A DNA stretch of 64,000 nucleotides from positions 4,092,001 through 4,156,000 of the forward strand of contig NZ_CP030050.1 in assembly GCF_015291705.1 (NCBI RefSeq). The letters run 5' to 3'. Each line of letters starts with the position of its first letter. The stretch's first letter is position 1. The notes below the pieces were generated by a model, which saw only the letters and a program-made list of their open reading frames with translations, had not been told where the DNA came from and ran no database searches. This DNA is from Bradyrhizobium arachidis. GTDB lineage: Bacteria > Pseudomonadota > Alphaproteobacteria > Rhizobiales > Xanthobacteraceae. Below are positions 21,112 to 29,750 of the stretch, one piece after another. The translations under genes and the position numbers were made by a program.

Positions 21112-22851
21112 ATGTCCACCATTCACAAGGTCGCGGCGGTCCAGTTTGAGCCGACCATGTTCGAGAAGGCGCGCAATGTCGCTCGCCTGCTCGAGCTCTG
21201 TGAGCAGGCGGCGATCGCCGGTGCAAAGCTGATCGTCACGCCGGAGATGGGAACGACCGGCTATTGCTGGTTCGACCGGGCCGAGGTCGCGCCGTTCGTC
21301 GAGGCCATTCCGGGGCCGACCACGAGCCGCTTTGCGGCGCTGGCGCGCAAACATGACTGCTACATCGTGGTCGGCATGCCCGAGGTCGACGAGGACAACA
21401 TCTACTTCAACACGGCCGTCCTGATCGGGCCTGATGGAATCGTCGGCCGCCACCGCAAGACGCACCCCTATATCTCCGAGCCGAAATGGGCTGCGGCTGG
21501 CGACCTGCACAATCAGGTGTTCGAGACGCCGATCGGGCGGATCGCGCTCCTGATCTGCATGGACATTCATTTCGTCGAGACCGCGCGACTGATGGCGCTC
21601 GGCGGTGCGGATGTTATCTGCCACATCTCGAATTGGCTGGCGGAGCGCACGCCGGCGCCTTACTGGATCAGCCGCGCCTTCGAGAACGGCTGCTACGTCA
21701 TCGAGAGCAATCGATGGGGGCTTGAACGCACGGTGCAGTTCAGTGGCGGCAGCTGCGTGATCGCACCGGACGGGCAGGTGACGGCGGTGCTCGACAAGGG
21801 CGATGGGGTGCTGCTGTCGGAGATCGATCTCGACGCCGCACGCGCGCGCCGCGTGCTTGGGGAGGCCGTCTTCGCGCAGCGGCGGCCCGAGCTCTATCCG
21901 GAGCTGCTAACCGATACGTTCAGCTGGAATCCGCGCGACTTCTTCGGTCTCTATGGCCACGACCCCTGGCCGACCGGCAAGACGTCGCGGGTCAGCGTCG
22001 CGCAATTTACGCCAGGCCACGACATCAGCCAGAATCACGAGAAAATCTCGGTGCTCGCCCGCAAGGCCAGGGCAGAAGGCGCGGAGCTCGTCGTCTTCCC
22101 GGAGCTCGCCCTGACGGGCCTTGCCGATCCCGCACGAGGGGCGCAACCGATTTCAGGACCGGCGGCCGACAGCCTTGGCAGGCTTGCAGAGGAGCTCGAC
22201 CTCTATCTTGTCTATGGCCTCGCCGAGCGCGACGGCGATCTAGTCTACAACAGCGCTTGCCTCGTTACGCCGGATGGGGACATCTCGGTCTATCGCAAGA
22301 CGCATCTCACCGCCGACGAGCGAAGCTGGGCGACGGCCGGTGACGGTTGGACGGTTGTCGACACGCCAATCGGTCGCATCGGGCTATTGATCGGTCACGA
22401 CGCCTCGTTTCCCGAGGCGGGCCGGGTGCTGGCGCTTCGCGGCTGCGATATCGTCGCGTGTCCTGCCGCGATCAAGGGGCGCTTCAGTTCGTCGCATGCG
22501 GGCACGGGGGTCGAACAGCGAAAGCCGATTCCAACCGGCCCGGATTCGCACCATTGGCACCATTTCCGCGTTCGCGCCGGCGAAAATAATTTGTTCTTCG
22601 CCTTCGCTAATGTCGTCGATCCAGAACGCGGCTATCCTGGGCTCAGCGGCGTATTCGGCCCCGACACTTTCGCGTTCCCGCGGCAGGAAACGATCGCGGC
22701 CGACGGCACGGGGCTTGCCACTGCGCTGGTCGACACCACCAACCTCGACAGCGTCTATCCAACCAATGTCGTGCGTCGAAAGGATCTGGTGTCGATGCGC
22801 ATGCCGCACAGTTATCGCGGATTGGTCCAAGTGGCTGCGCACAACTACTGA
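21112..22851 (+). CDS. Tandem carbon-nitrogen hydrolase (nitrilase/amidase superfamily), second domain missing its Cys
   Basis: A 579-residue fusion of two nitrilase-superfamily domains (about residues 5-275 and 292-575). The first has the full Glu-Lys-Cys triad: E45 in TPEMG, K116 in GRHRKTH, and C149 in LLICMD. The second keeps Glu331 (FPELALTG) and Lys396 (YRKTHLT) but has IGHD where ICxD is expected, so Gly428 replaces the nucleophile. Most family members are single-domain (260-340 residues). ATG 21112 is chosen; a TTG at 21097 also exists. It likely acts on an amide or nitrile imported by the adjacent transporter, with the second domain structural or regulatory. Confidence 0.88.
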   Translation: MSTIHKVAAVQFEPTMFEKARNVARLLELCEQAAIAGAKLIVTPEMGTTGYCWFDRAEVAPFVEAIPGPTTSRFAALARKHDCYIVVGMPEVDEDNIYFNTAVLIGPDGIVGRHRKTHPYISEPKWAAAGDLHNQVFETPIGRIALLICMDIHFVETARLMALGGADVICHISNWLAERTPAPYWISRAFENGCYVIESNRWGLERTVQFSGGSCVIAPDGQVTAVLDKGDGVLLSEIDLDAARARRVLGEAVFAQRRPELYPELLTDTFSWNPRDFFGLYGHDPWPTGKTSRVSVAQFTPGHDISQNHEKISVLARKARAEGAELVVFPELALTGLADPARGAQPISGPAADSLGRLAEELDLYLVYGLAERDGDLVYNSACLVTPDGDISVYRKTHLTADERSWATAGDGWTVVDTPIGRIGLLIGHDASFPEAGRVLALRGCDIVACPAAIKGRFSSSHAGTGVEQRKPIPTGPDSHHWHHFRVRAGENNLFFAFANVVDPERGYPGLSGVFGPDTFAFPRQETIAADGTGLATALVDTTNLDSVYPTNVVRRKDLVSMRMPHSYRGLVQVAAHNY

Positions 22852-22872
22852 ATCAAGAAAAGGAGACGGGTC

Positions 22873-23634
22873 ATGGATCTAGGACTGAAGGGCGCCAAGG
22901 TTCTCGTCACGGGAAGCACCAAGGGAATCGGCCGCGCGATCGCCGAGACATTTGCCGCCGAGGGCGCCGATGTCGGTGTGTGCTCGCGCAATCTGGCCGA
23001 GGTCGAAAGCACGGTCGCCGCGCTCAAGGCCAAGGGCGTGGCGGCCTTTGGCGGTGCGGTCGATGTCGCCGACGCGGCGGTTCTAAAGACCTGGGTCGGC
23101 GATATGGCGTCAAAGCTCGGCGGCATCGATGTCGTCGTCGCCAATGTCAGCGCGCTCGCGATCGGACAGGACGACGAAAGCTGGCAGAAGGAATTTTCGA
23201 CCGACATGATGGGCACGGTCCGGCTGGTGAATGCGGCCATGCCGTATCTGGAGAAGAGCACGGCCGGCGCGATTGTCACGATATCAAGCGTCTCCGGGCG
23301 CGAGGTCGATTTCGCGGCCGGCCCCTACGGCACCTTCAAGGCGGCAATCATCCATTACACGCAAGGGCTCGCCAATCAGCTCGCGGGGAAGGGCATCCGC
23401 GCCAATTCGGTCTCGCCGGGCAACACCTATTTCGAGGGTGGGGTTTGGAACATGATCAAGGACAACAATCCAGAGCTCTACAAGACCGCGCTGGCGCTTA
23501 ATCCGACGGGACGGATGGGGACACCGCAGGAAATGGCTAACGCCGTGGTGTTTCTCGCGAGCCGCGCGGCGAGCTTCATCACCGGGACGAACCTCGTTGT
23601 CGATGGTGCATTGACGCGCGGCGTCCAGTTCTAG
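22873..23634 (+). CDS. Classical SDR oxidoreductase
   Basis: A 253-residue short-chain dehydrogenase with all classical motifs: TGSTKGIG cofactor loop, catalytic Ser in TISSVSG, Tyr-x-x-x-Lys in PYGTFKA, and [18 protein letters not shown] lies before ATG 22873, 21 bases after the amidase. It is the last gene of the amide operon and probably reduces or oxidises a hydroxy/keto group of a substrate linked to the amide pathway. Substrate unknown. Confidence 0.9.
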   Translation: MDLGLKGAKVLVTGSTKGIGRAIAETFAAEGADVGVCSRNLAEVESTVAALKAKGVAAFGGAVDVADAAVLKTWVGDMASKLGGIDVVVANVSALAIGQDDESWQKEFSTDMMGTVRLVNAAMPYLEKSTAGAIVTISSVSGREVDFAAGPYGTFKAAIIHYTQGLANQLAGKGIRANSVSPGNTYFEGGVWNMIKDNNPELYKTALALNPTGRMGTPQEMANAVVFLASRAASFITGTNLVVDGALTRGVQF

Positions 23635-24719
23635 CGAGGGCGCAATCAGGGCACGTGGAACTTTTCCAGGACGCAGTGAACGCTTGTTGCCGCCGACCAT
23701 CTGCGTCGCCACTAGGGGCGGCCGCAATCGAGCAGAGTGTATAGGCATCCTGCTATAGCGGATCCTGACTGGCGCGAAGGGCAGCCGGCGCAACGATGAT
23801 CAAGAGAAAGAGAGATGTGAGGGATCTCACACGGGGATTTCGACTCTTGCACTAGTCAGAGCTTCGACTCTCGTAGAACCGCTGGAGGTTCGCATGAAGC
23901 TTCTGATGATCTCTGGCCTGGCCGGGCTGGCCGTTTTCGTCGCTGCGGCGAATATGGCATCGCATCCATTACCGGCGGGTCGCACATCGGTAGCAGGGAT
24001 GCCCCCTTTGCAAGGGATGCAAATGCAACGAAACAAATTGCCGGTTGAAGATTTCGCAGATCGATCTCTTGTGTTTCCAAGGGAGACACCGCAGTGAGAA
24101 CAGCGCCAGCGCGTCTCAACTGATAGTGATCGAACCGGACGACTTGGTCGGCTCGTATGCCTTCGAGCAGGTTCGACGCGCCAAGCGGCTGGCCGGGGCG
24201 CGACTGTCGCAAGCACTGCTCAAGGACTCATGAAAATCGGGGCAATCCCGATGGGGTCGCCAACCAGCCCCACGGATTGAAGCCGCGCGCGGTGGACGTC
24301 GACTTCAAGGGCAGCCAGGAGGAGGGCTAACACTGCGACGACGTAGACCAGGAGTGGCGACGCGTGCTGCGTGCCGGGATCACGATTTCGCGGCGGCAAC
24401 GCGCGAAAGTGCCGCAACCGCGAGATGAGCTGCAAATAGGCCTTCAGGTGTATTTGCATATCCGGCCTCGGTCTGTGAGGCGCCTTTGGGAAGACTGCGA
24501 CCGCGTAGATCGCCATTCAAGGCGCCGCTTGTCGCACCTGGAACCCAACACGAGCTACCCTCGTTGAGCTGGATCAAATGGATGCGCGCTTGCCCACAGG
24601 CCAAGCCTGTCGGCCATCGATCGATGCCGGAATTGACGGACGTCCGGCATTTGGCCGTGGCGCGAAAGCCGGGCAGAATGGCACGGTGGGCGCTTCGCCG
24701 TGACTGTCTCCGACGGCCA
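23635..24719. other. Long intergenic region with one probable small gene
   Basis: Most of these 1085 bases lack a supportable gene apart from the small secreted protein at 23894-24097. Upstream of it are an inverted repeat GTGAG-GGAT-CTCAC at 23817-23830 and a direct repeat TTCGACTCT at 23839-23847 and 23863-23871, which could be regulatory. Between 24098 and 24719 several short open frames exist on both strands, none with a ribosome site plus a protein-like pattern; it may be decayed coding DNA. Confidence 0.5.
23894..24097 (+). CDS. Small putative secreted protein (67 aa), function unknown
   Basis: A 67-residue protein with a clear N-terminal signal-like segment (MKLLMISGLAGLAVFVAAANMA) split here in outline, then a short polar mature part containing PLPAGRTSVAGMPPLQ and KLPVEDFADRSLVFPR. 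A strong ribosome site, GGAGG at 23883-23887, sits six bases before the ATG, which supports real translation. No known domain is recognised. It stands alone between the amide operon and the cytochrome gene. Confidence 0.55.
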   Translation: MKLLMISGLAGLAVFVAAANMASHPLPAGRTSVAGMPPLQGMQMQRNKLPVEDFADRSLVFPRETPQ

Positions 24720-26012
24720 ATGGATTTGACATTGCGTCTCGCCACCGCCCTTCTGACGGCATCGCTGCTCCTCCCGCTGCTGCCTGCGCAGGCGCAATTG
24801 GCGGGGCACGGCGGGCCTGTTCGCGCGATCGCCGTTTCAGCCGACGGCAAGACAATCTTGTCGGGCAGCTTCGACACTGCCGCGATCCGATGGTCCCTCG
24901 CAACCGAGTCCGCCGAGCAGGTCCTTCGCTTCCATTCGGGTGCGGTGAATGCGGCTGCCTTCCTCGGCGATGGACGAATGGCAACGGCTGGTGCGGACGG
25001 CCAGATTGCTGTCTGGACGCCGGGTCGGCTGCAACCAGATATGGTTGTCGTCGGTCATACGGGACCCATTGTCGGGCTCGCCGTTTCACCCGATGGATCG
25101 AAGCTGGCATCCGCCTCGTGGGACCACACCGTGCGGATTTCATCGCTGTCCGACGGTGGGATGAGCGTGCTGGAAGGTCACTCGCAAGGCGTGAACGGCG
25201 TGGCCTTTGCTCCCGACGGGAAAACGCTGGTGAGCGTTGGCTACGATCTGACAGTGTGCATTTGGCCTCTGCCGGGCGGCAGCCCCGAGATCGTTACGAT
25301 GCCGGCGCCGCTGAATGCGCTCGCCATCGCGCCCGATGGCGAAATCGTCACCGGTGCGGCAGACGGCAAGCTGCGCATGATGACCGCCGATGGCAAGGTG
25401 AACGGCGAGGTCATGGTTGGCGCCAGGCCGATCGTGGCGCTGGCGATCTCGCAAGACGGTGTTTTGATCGCCGCAGGGGCGATTGACGGCACCGTCGCGA
25501 TCGTCGATCGCAAGGCGCGCAACGTGATGCGCACGATCGCTGGGTTCGGGGCGCCGGTCTGGTCGGTTGCGTTCTTGCCCGATGGTACCACGCTCCTGAC
25601 TGGCGGTGCCGACGGCAAGATCAGGCGCTGGAATGCGCTGACCGGAGCGGCGATCGGGTCGAGCGTACTGGGTACACCGGTGGATCCGCTCGCTTCCTAT
25701 GCCGGCGATCACGGCGCCGAAATCTTCAGGGCCTGCGTCGCCTGCCATACATTGTCGGAGGCTGAGGTGCAGCGTGCCGGGCCGACGCTTGCGGGACTCT
25801 TCGGCCGGAAGATCGCCTCGCTTCCGGGCTATCACTTCTCCGACGCGCTCAAGTCGATGGATATCGTCTGGACGCCGGAGACCGTCTCAAGACTGTTCGA
25901 GATCGGGCCGAACGCCTACACACCCGGCACCAAGATGCCGGAGCAGCACATCGGTTCGGCCGAGGACCGCCGCGCGCTCACGGACTTTCTGGCGCGTGCG
26001 ACGTCGAAATAG
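24720..26012 (+). CDS. WD40-repeat protein fused to a c-type cytochrome domain
   Basis: A 430-residue periplasmic protein. After a signal peptide (LRLATALLTASLLLPLLPAQA in outline) come about seven WD40 blades, with recurring AVSPDG.., ASASWDHTVRI, GADGKIRRWNA. The last ~100 residues are a class-I cytochrome c: heme motif CVACH near residue 342 and Met ligand in PGTKMPEQ. The start at ATG 24720 places the signal at the N-terminus; the frame extends upstream to 24486 but without signal-like sequence. It is likely an electron carrier or sensor docked through its propeller. The formate dehydrogenase locus follows, so a role in that chain is possible (inference). Confidence 0.85.
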   Translation: MDLTLRLATALLTASLLLPLLPAQAQLAGHGGPVRAIAVSADGKTILSGSFDTAAIRWSLATESAEQVLRFHSGAVNAAAFLGDGRMATAGADGQIAVWTPGRLQPDMVVVGHTGPIVGLAVSPDGSKLASASWDHTVRISSLSDGGMSVLEGHSQGVNGVAFAPDGKTLVSVGYDLTVCIWPLPGGSPEIVTMPAPLNALAIAPDGEIVTGAADGKLRMMTADGKVNGEVMVGARPIVALAISQDGVLIAAGAIDGTVAIVDRKARNVMRTIAGFGAPVWSVAFLPDGTTLLTGGADGKIRRWNALTGAAIGSSVLGTPVDPLASYAGDHGAEIFRACVACHTLSEAEVQRAGPTLAGLFGRKIASLPGYHFSDALKSMDIVWTPETVSRLFEIGPNAYTPGTKMPEQHIGSAEDRRALTDFLARATSK

Positions 26013-26026
26013 CTGGCAACAACGCT

Positions 26027-26320
26027 CTAATACCCCGGCCATTGCTCCACGGGAATGTTTGTTAGCTCCGGGTTCTCCTTGAGCATGCGGGCGACGTCGA
26101 TGCTGGGATGTTCCTTGAGCGCCGTCACGACACATTGGTTGACGTATTTCCGGCGTGACAGCCACTTGATCTTCTTGCCCTTGGCCTCGGCCTTGCAGGC
26201 GACGATCGCCCGTTTGAGCGCGACCTTTTCCACCTTGGTGAGGGCGGCGGCCTCGACGGCCGTGCCGGCAAGGGCCGTGATGGCAAGGCAGGTCGCAACA
26301 CCCATCATGGAACGAGGCAT
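26027..26320 (-). CDS. Small secreted protein (97 aa), function unknown
   Basis: A 97-residue protein with a signal peptide (MPRSMMGVATCLAITALAG..VEAAA) and a basic mature part with two Cys (AIVACKAEA and NQCVVTAL) that could form a disulfide. The start at 26320 has AAAGGA about eight bases upstream on the minus strand. It is convergent with the WD40-cytochrome gene, and lies four bases downstream of the stop of the large 4Fe-4S gene, so the two minus-strand genes may be one transcript. No family recognised. Confidence 0.65.
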   Translation of the reverse strand: MPRSMMGVATCLAITALAGTAVEAAALTKVEKVALKRAIVACKAEAKGKKIKWLSRRKYVNQCVVTALKEHPSIDVARMLKENPELTNIPVEQWPGY

Positions 26321-26324
26321 GCGG

Positions 26325-28397
26325 CTATTCCTTTTTCTCGCGTTGACGCAGATAGTCATCCGTCGTCCGTGGTGGTGCGCGTTCCGGAACGTCCTGGATT
26401 GGATCGAACTGCTCTTCGCTCATGACAATGACGCGGCAATCGGCGCACATCCGCAAGGCTTCGGTTCGGCGGTCCCCGGTGGGATACATCCAATGGCGCC
26501 CCTCGAGCTTTGTCGCGATCCGATCGATGGTGCTCTTCACGCCGAAAGGCGTGCCGCAGCGAACGCAAAGGGCCGGTTCTTCTTCCTTGATCACGCGCGC
26601 CGGCGCGCGCCTGGTCCGGAAGTCGATCTGCGGGGTGAGCGTGATGACCTTCTCGGGACAGGTGCTCTCGCACAGACCGCACTGCACACAGGCGTCCTCC
26701 ACGAATTTGAGGACGGGACGCTCAGGATCGGCGCGAAGCGCGCCGGTCGGGCAGACAGAAACACACGACAGGCACAGCGTGCAACCGCCGGCGTCAACGG
26801 TGATTGCACCGATCGGTGCACCCTCGGGCAAGGCGATCACGTCGACCGGCTTTGGCGCGAGACGATGCAATTCACTCAGGCCAAAGCGGAGCAGATCGCC
26901 CCGCTTACCGACTGTCCGGAAAGTCGCTGGATTCTCGAGACCGGCGAGGGAACCCATCCCCGTCAGTTGGTCAGCCAGGGTGTCGGGATCGTCGGTTTCG
27001 ATCGTGGCCACGCGGCGGCCGTCAAATCCGAGCCCGGCAAGGATGGTCTCGGCCATGATGATCGTCTGCAAAAGTCCGGACACGCCGTGTCGCGGCTTGG
27101 CGCGTAGGAGGAACCGCACTGCCGCCGCGCCATACGCGAATGCGCCGATAACGGCCTCCAGGCCGACCTGCGTCAACTCGTTGACGGCGAGGGGAAGCAC
27201 GTTGGCCGGCAATCCGTCGCCATGACGGGCGAGCGCATCGATCAGCGGCGTGCCGTGCTGGCTGTCGTGCAACAGCAGCACCGGATGGGTGCCGCCGGCC
27301 TCGCGATAGGCGAGCAACATGGCGCGAAGGATCTGCAATTGGGTGTCTGCGGGCGGCAGCGCGTAGGATGCAGCTCCTGTGGGGCAGGCGGCCGCGCATT
27401 GCCCACAACCTGCGCAGACTTCTGCATTGACCGCGACATGGTCGCCGTCCGGCGCAATCGCGCCGGTAGGGCATAAGTCAAGGCAGCGATGGCATCCGGT
27501 CAGCTTCGAGCGCGAATGCGCGCAGAGGCTGGGTGTGAAGTCGATATATCTCGGCTTGTCGAAACTTCCGACGAGATCGCGAGCGGCAAGCACCGCGCGC
27601 AGCACCGCCGCGGGATCTCTCGGATCGGCGCGGAGATAGCCGTCCCGCAGGTCGTGCGCGGCAAATAGCGGTGGCTCGCCGGAGAGGTCGAGCACCAGAT
27701 CGCAACGCGAGGTCGCCCCGTTGCGCCGGGCCTCGAATACGAAGTGGTCGCGCGAAGAGGGGCGCGGTCGTGCGTAGTCGTCGATCGTGAGCTCGAAGGC
27801 ACCAAAATGTCCCCGCGCGTTGCGGATCGTGCCTGTTACGATCGGAAACACTGCCGCGGGAGGCGGCGTAACGTCTGTCAGCTGCCTGAGCATCACCGTG
27901 ACATCGAGATGGTCTGCGAGCAGCCGCCCGGCTTCGATCGCGGCCTCGTCGCGTCCATAGATCAGGACGATGCCGTCGCTCGACAATGTGACCAGCGGAT
28001 AGTCGGGTGCGGGAATCGCGGCGGCCGCCAGCAGAGCGGCCATCTTCGCACCCGCATTGGCGCCGTCGTGCGACCAGCCCGCCGTCTCGCGGATGTTGAC
28101 GAAAGTGATCCCGTTGGGAAGGTCGCCGGCCTCTTCGGTGAACTGGGCAGCCTGCTGCGTGCAGGCGACCGTCAGCGGACCATCCGCCTTTGCCGCATTG
28201 CGGAAATGATCGAGCTCCGCGCCGCAGAGATGGCGAAAGCTTCTGATCTCGCAGTTGGGGCATCCCCGCTGGATCGCAGCCGTGTCAAGACGCATCGTGT
28301 CTTCGCACGAGCAGATCAGGACGGTCTTCGCTGGCTGGTCCAGGTGAATCCCTCCGTCAGTGCGGCGCCGACTTACGGACTCGCGCCGTTCCTGCAC
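26325..28397 (-). CDS. Large 4Fe-4S ferredoxin-type protein of the formate dehydrogenase locus
   Basis: About 690 residues, cytoplasmic, with four 4Fe-4S cluster motifs: CHRCLDLCPTG and CAGCGQCAAACPTG in the middle, CTLCLSCVSVCPTG and CVQCGLCESTCPEK near the C-terminus, then extra Cys pairs (CVRCG, CADC). An N-terminal LICSCED segment resembles a further metal or flavin region. It is probably an electron-transfer protein. The start is uncertain: GTG 28397 is used, but the frame is open to 28658 and a start nearer 28345 (after GGAGGG) is possible. It is divergent from the ligase-like gene that opens the formate dehydrogenase operon. Confidence 0.75.
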   Translation of the reverse strand: MQERRESVSRRRTDGGIHLDQPAKTVLICSCEDTMRLDTAAIQRGCPNCEIRSFRHLCGAELDHFRNAAKADGPLTVACTQQAAQFTEEAGDLPNGITFVNIRETAGWSHDGANAGAKMAALLAAAAIPAPDYPLVTLSSDGIVLIYGRDEAAIEAGRLLADHLDVTVMLRQLTDVTPPPAAVFPIVTGTIRNARGHFGAFELTIDDYARPRPSSRDHFVFEARRNGATSRCDLVLDLSGEPPLFAAHDLRDGYLRADPRDPAAVLRAVLAARDLVGSFDKPRYIDFTPSLCAHSRSKLTGCHRCLDLCPTGAIAPDGDHVAVNAEVCAGCGQCAAACPTGAASYALPPADTQLQILRAMLLAYREAGGTHPVLLLHDSQHGTPLIDALARHGDGLPANVLPLAVNELTQVGLEAVIGAFAYGAAAVRFLLRAKPRHGVSGLLQTIIMAETILAGLGFDGRRVATIETDDPDTLADQLTGMGSLAGLENPATFRTVGKRGDLLRFGLSELHRLAPKPVDVIALPEGAPIGAITVDAGGCTLCLSCVSVCPTGALRADPERPVLKFVEDACVQCGLCESTCPEKVITLTPQIDFRTRRAPARVIKEEEPALCVRCGTPFGVKSTIDRIATKLEGRHWMYPTGDRRTEALRMCADCRVIVMSEEQFDPIQDVPERAPPRTTDDYLRQREKKE

Positions 28398-28446
28398 CTC
28401 GTATAGATTTTCACTATCGGGAAGAAAAGGAAAGTGGAGGACGGCC

Positions 28447-29202
28447 TTGCGGTCGACCCCAACCAGCCACGTTTCCCTGGCGGAACCGATCCATCTGCCG
28501 CCGCCCTTCACGCTCGTCCGGTTGCGCGAGAGCGGAGACGCCTTTGCCCATGCTTGCCGCATTGCACCCAAGCACGGCGCCGGCACACTGGTGTATGTCG
28601 GGCGGTTCGATCTCGCCGAATTCGCCGTGGTGCTCGAGCCCGGCGAAAACTTGAGCACCGCGCGGCGCGCGTTCTACGCCGGCATGGTCGCACTCACCGA
28701 CGCTCTTCGCGCCTATGCGCCGCCCAACAAGACGGTTGTGATCGGGTGGCCCGGCTCCGTCGAGATCGACGGCGGGCTCGTCGGAGGAGGGCGGATGGGG
28801 TGGCCATCGTCCGCGCGCGAGACTGAGCGGCCCGCATGGCTGGTGTTTGGCGCCATGATCCGGACCGTCGCCATGGCCGATCAGGGACCCGGCGTTCGTC
28901 CGCTCGCGTCCGCGCTGGATGAGGAGGGGTTCGGCGAAGCGGGCGCCGACCAGGTGACCGAGAGTTTTGCACGGCACCTGATGCGGGTGATCGATCGTTG
29001 GCAGGTCGATGGCTTTGACAGCGTCGCACGCGACTATCTCAGCCGGGTTCCCCATGAGCGGCGAACCGTCCTGAGGATCGACGAGGGCGGCGACCTCTTC
29101 GCGCGTCACGTCGGTACCGGCAGGGTTGAGCGGAGCGAGCTCGTCAAAGCGCTCGCCGCACCATCCTGGCTCGATCCGAAACTCGGAGGGCCAAGGATGT
29201 GA
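28447..29202 (+). CDS. Biotin/lipoate protein ligase-like protein
   Basis: A 251-residue protein of the biotin/lipoate A/B ligase-like group often found next to alphaproteobacterial formate dehydrogenases (known context). LPPPFTLVRLRE opens the domain and DGGLVGGGRMGWP resembles the substrate loop. No carrier protein for a biotin or lipoate is encoded nearby, so the modified partner is unknown. The start is proposed as TTG 28447 because GTGGAGG lies seven bases before it. The stop overlaps the next gene by four bases. It opens a run of five overlapping genes. Confidence 0.75.
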   Translation: MRSTPTSHVSLAEPIHLPPPFTLVRLRESGDAFAHACRIAPKHGAGTLVYVGRFDLAEFAVVLEPGENLSTARRAFYAGMVALTDALRAYAPPNKTVVIGWPGSVEIDGGLVGGGRMGWPSSARETERPAWLVFGAMIRTVAMADQGPGVRPLASALDEEGFGEAGADQVTESFARHLMRVIDRWQVDGFDSVARDYLSRVPHERRTVLRIDEGGDLFARHVGTGRVERSELVKALAAPSWLDPKLGGPRM

Positions 29203-29750
29203 CAAGAGCCCTGAAACTGCTGCGCGCCATAGCGCTCGATCCCTCCGACACCTTCGTGTTCGACGCGGCGGCAGAGCCCGGCGAATGGGTCGTCTCCGGC
29301 GCGTTCCGCTTCTGCGACCAGGATCCGGCGACTTTGAGCGGCAAGGCGCGCGCGACGTTCCGCAGCGGCCTCCTTGGGGTGCAATCCTGGGGCTGGTCGA
29401 CACTGGCGCAGATCGTGCCGGCAACGGAAAGCGACTGCCGGGCGCTGATCGAGCTCCTCGCCGGGCAACTCATCGATCGTTTCAGCGCGCCGGATCCCGC
29501 AACCGCGCGGACGGCCGCCGAAGAGGAGGTCGTCTTTGTGCAGTCGCTCTGCACGCATCCGATCAGTTCGCTCATTGCCGTCCACCGCTCGGTGAGCGAC
29601 GGCGAAATCCGCGAGTCGTTCCGCAGGCTGCAGCTGCGGCAGGGACAGGGGCACGGCAAGGCGTTCTCGTTCATGGAAGCCGAGGATGACGTCGAACCTG
29701 ACAGCAATGTCAGGCTTGCCGAGATGGGCCGGGAGCCGCAGAATCGATGA
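29199..29750 (+). CDS. DUF6505 family protein
   Basis: A 183-residue protein starting at GTG 29199 inside the stop of the ligase-like gene. It matches what I recall of DUF6505, a family known almost only from this formate dehydrogenase neighbourhood. Features include GEWVVSGAFRFCDQ near the N-terminus and WGWSTLAQIV. No membrane segment or catalytic motif is seen. It probably assists enzyme assembly (inference from context). It overlaps the next gene by four bases. Confidence 0.7.
   Translation: MTRALKLLRAIALDPSDTFVFDAAAEPGEWVVSGAFRFCDQDPATLSGKARATFRSGLLGVQSWGWSTLAQIVPATESDCRALIELLAGQLIDRFSAPDPATARTAAEEEVVFVQSLCTHPISSLIAVHRSVSDGEIRESFRRLQLRQGQGHGKAFSFMEAEDDVEPDSNVRLAEMGREPQNR

Noticed and set aside
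24045..24233. 62-residue open frame after the small secreted gene
   Set aside because: No ribosome site; it overlaps the 3' end of the better supported gene at 23894 in another frame and has no recognised domain.
24220..24516. 98-residue minus-strand frame with one hydrophobic stretch
   Set aside because: The stretch is short, there is no good start signal, and no homology is recalled; kept as unassigned DNA.
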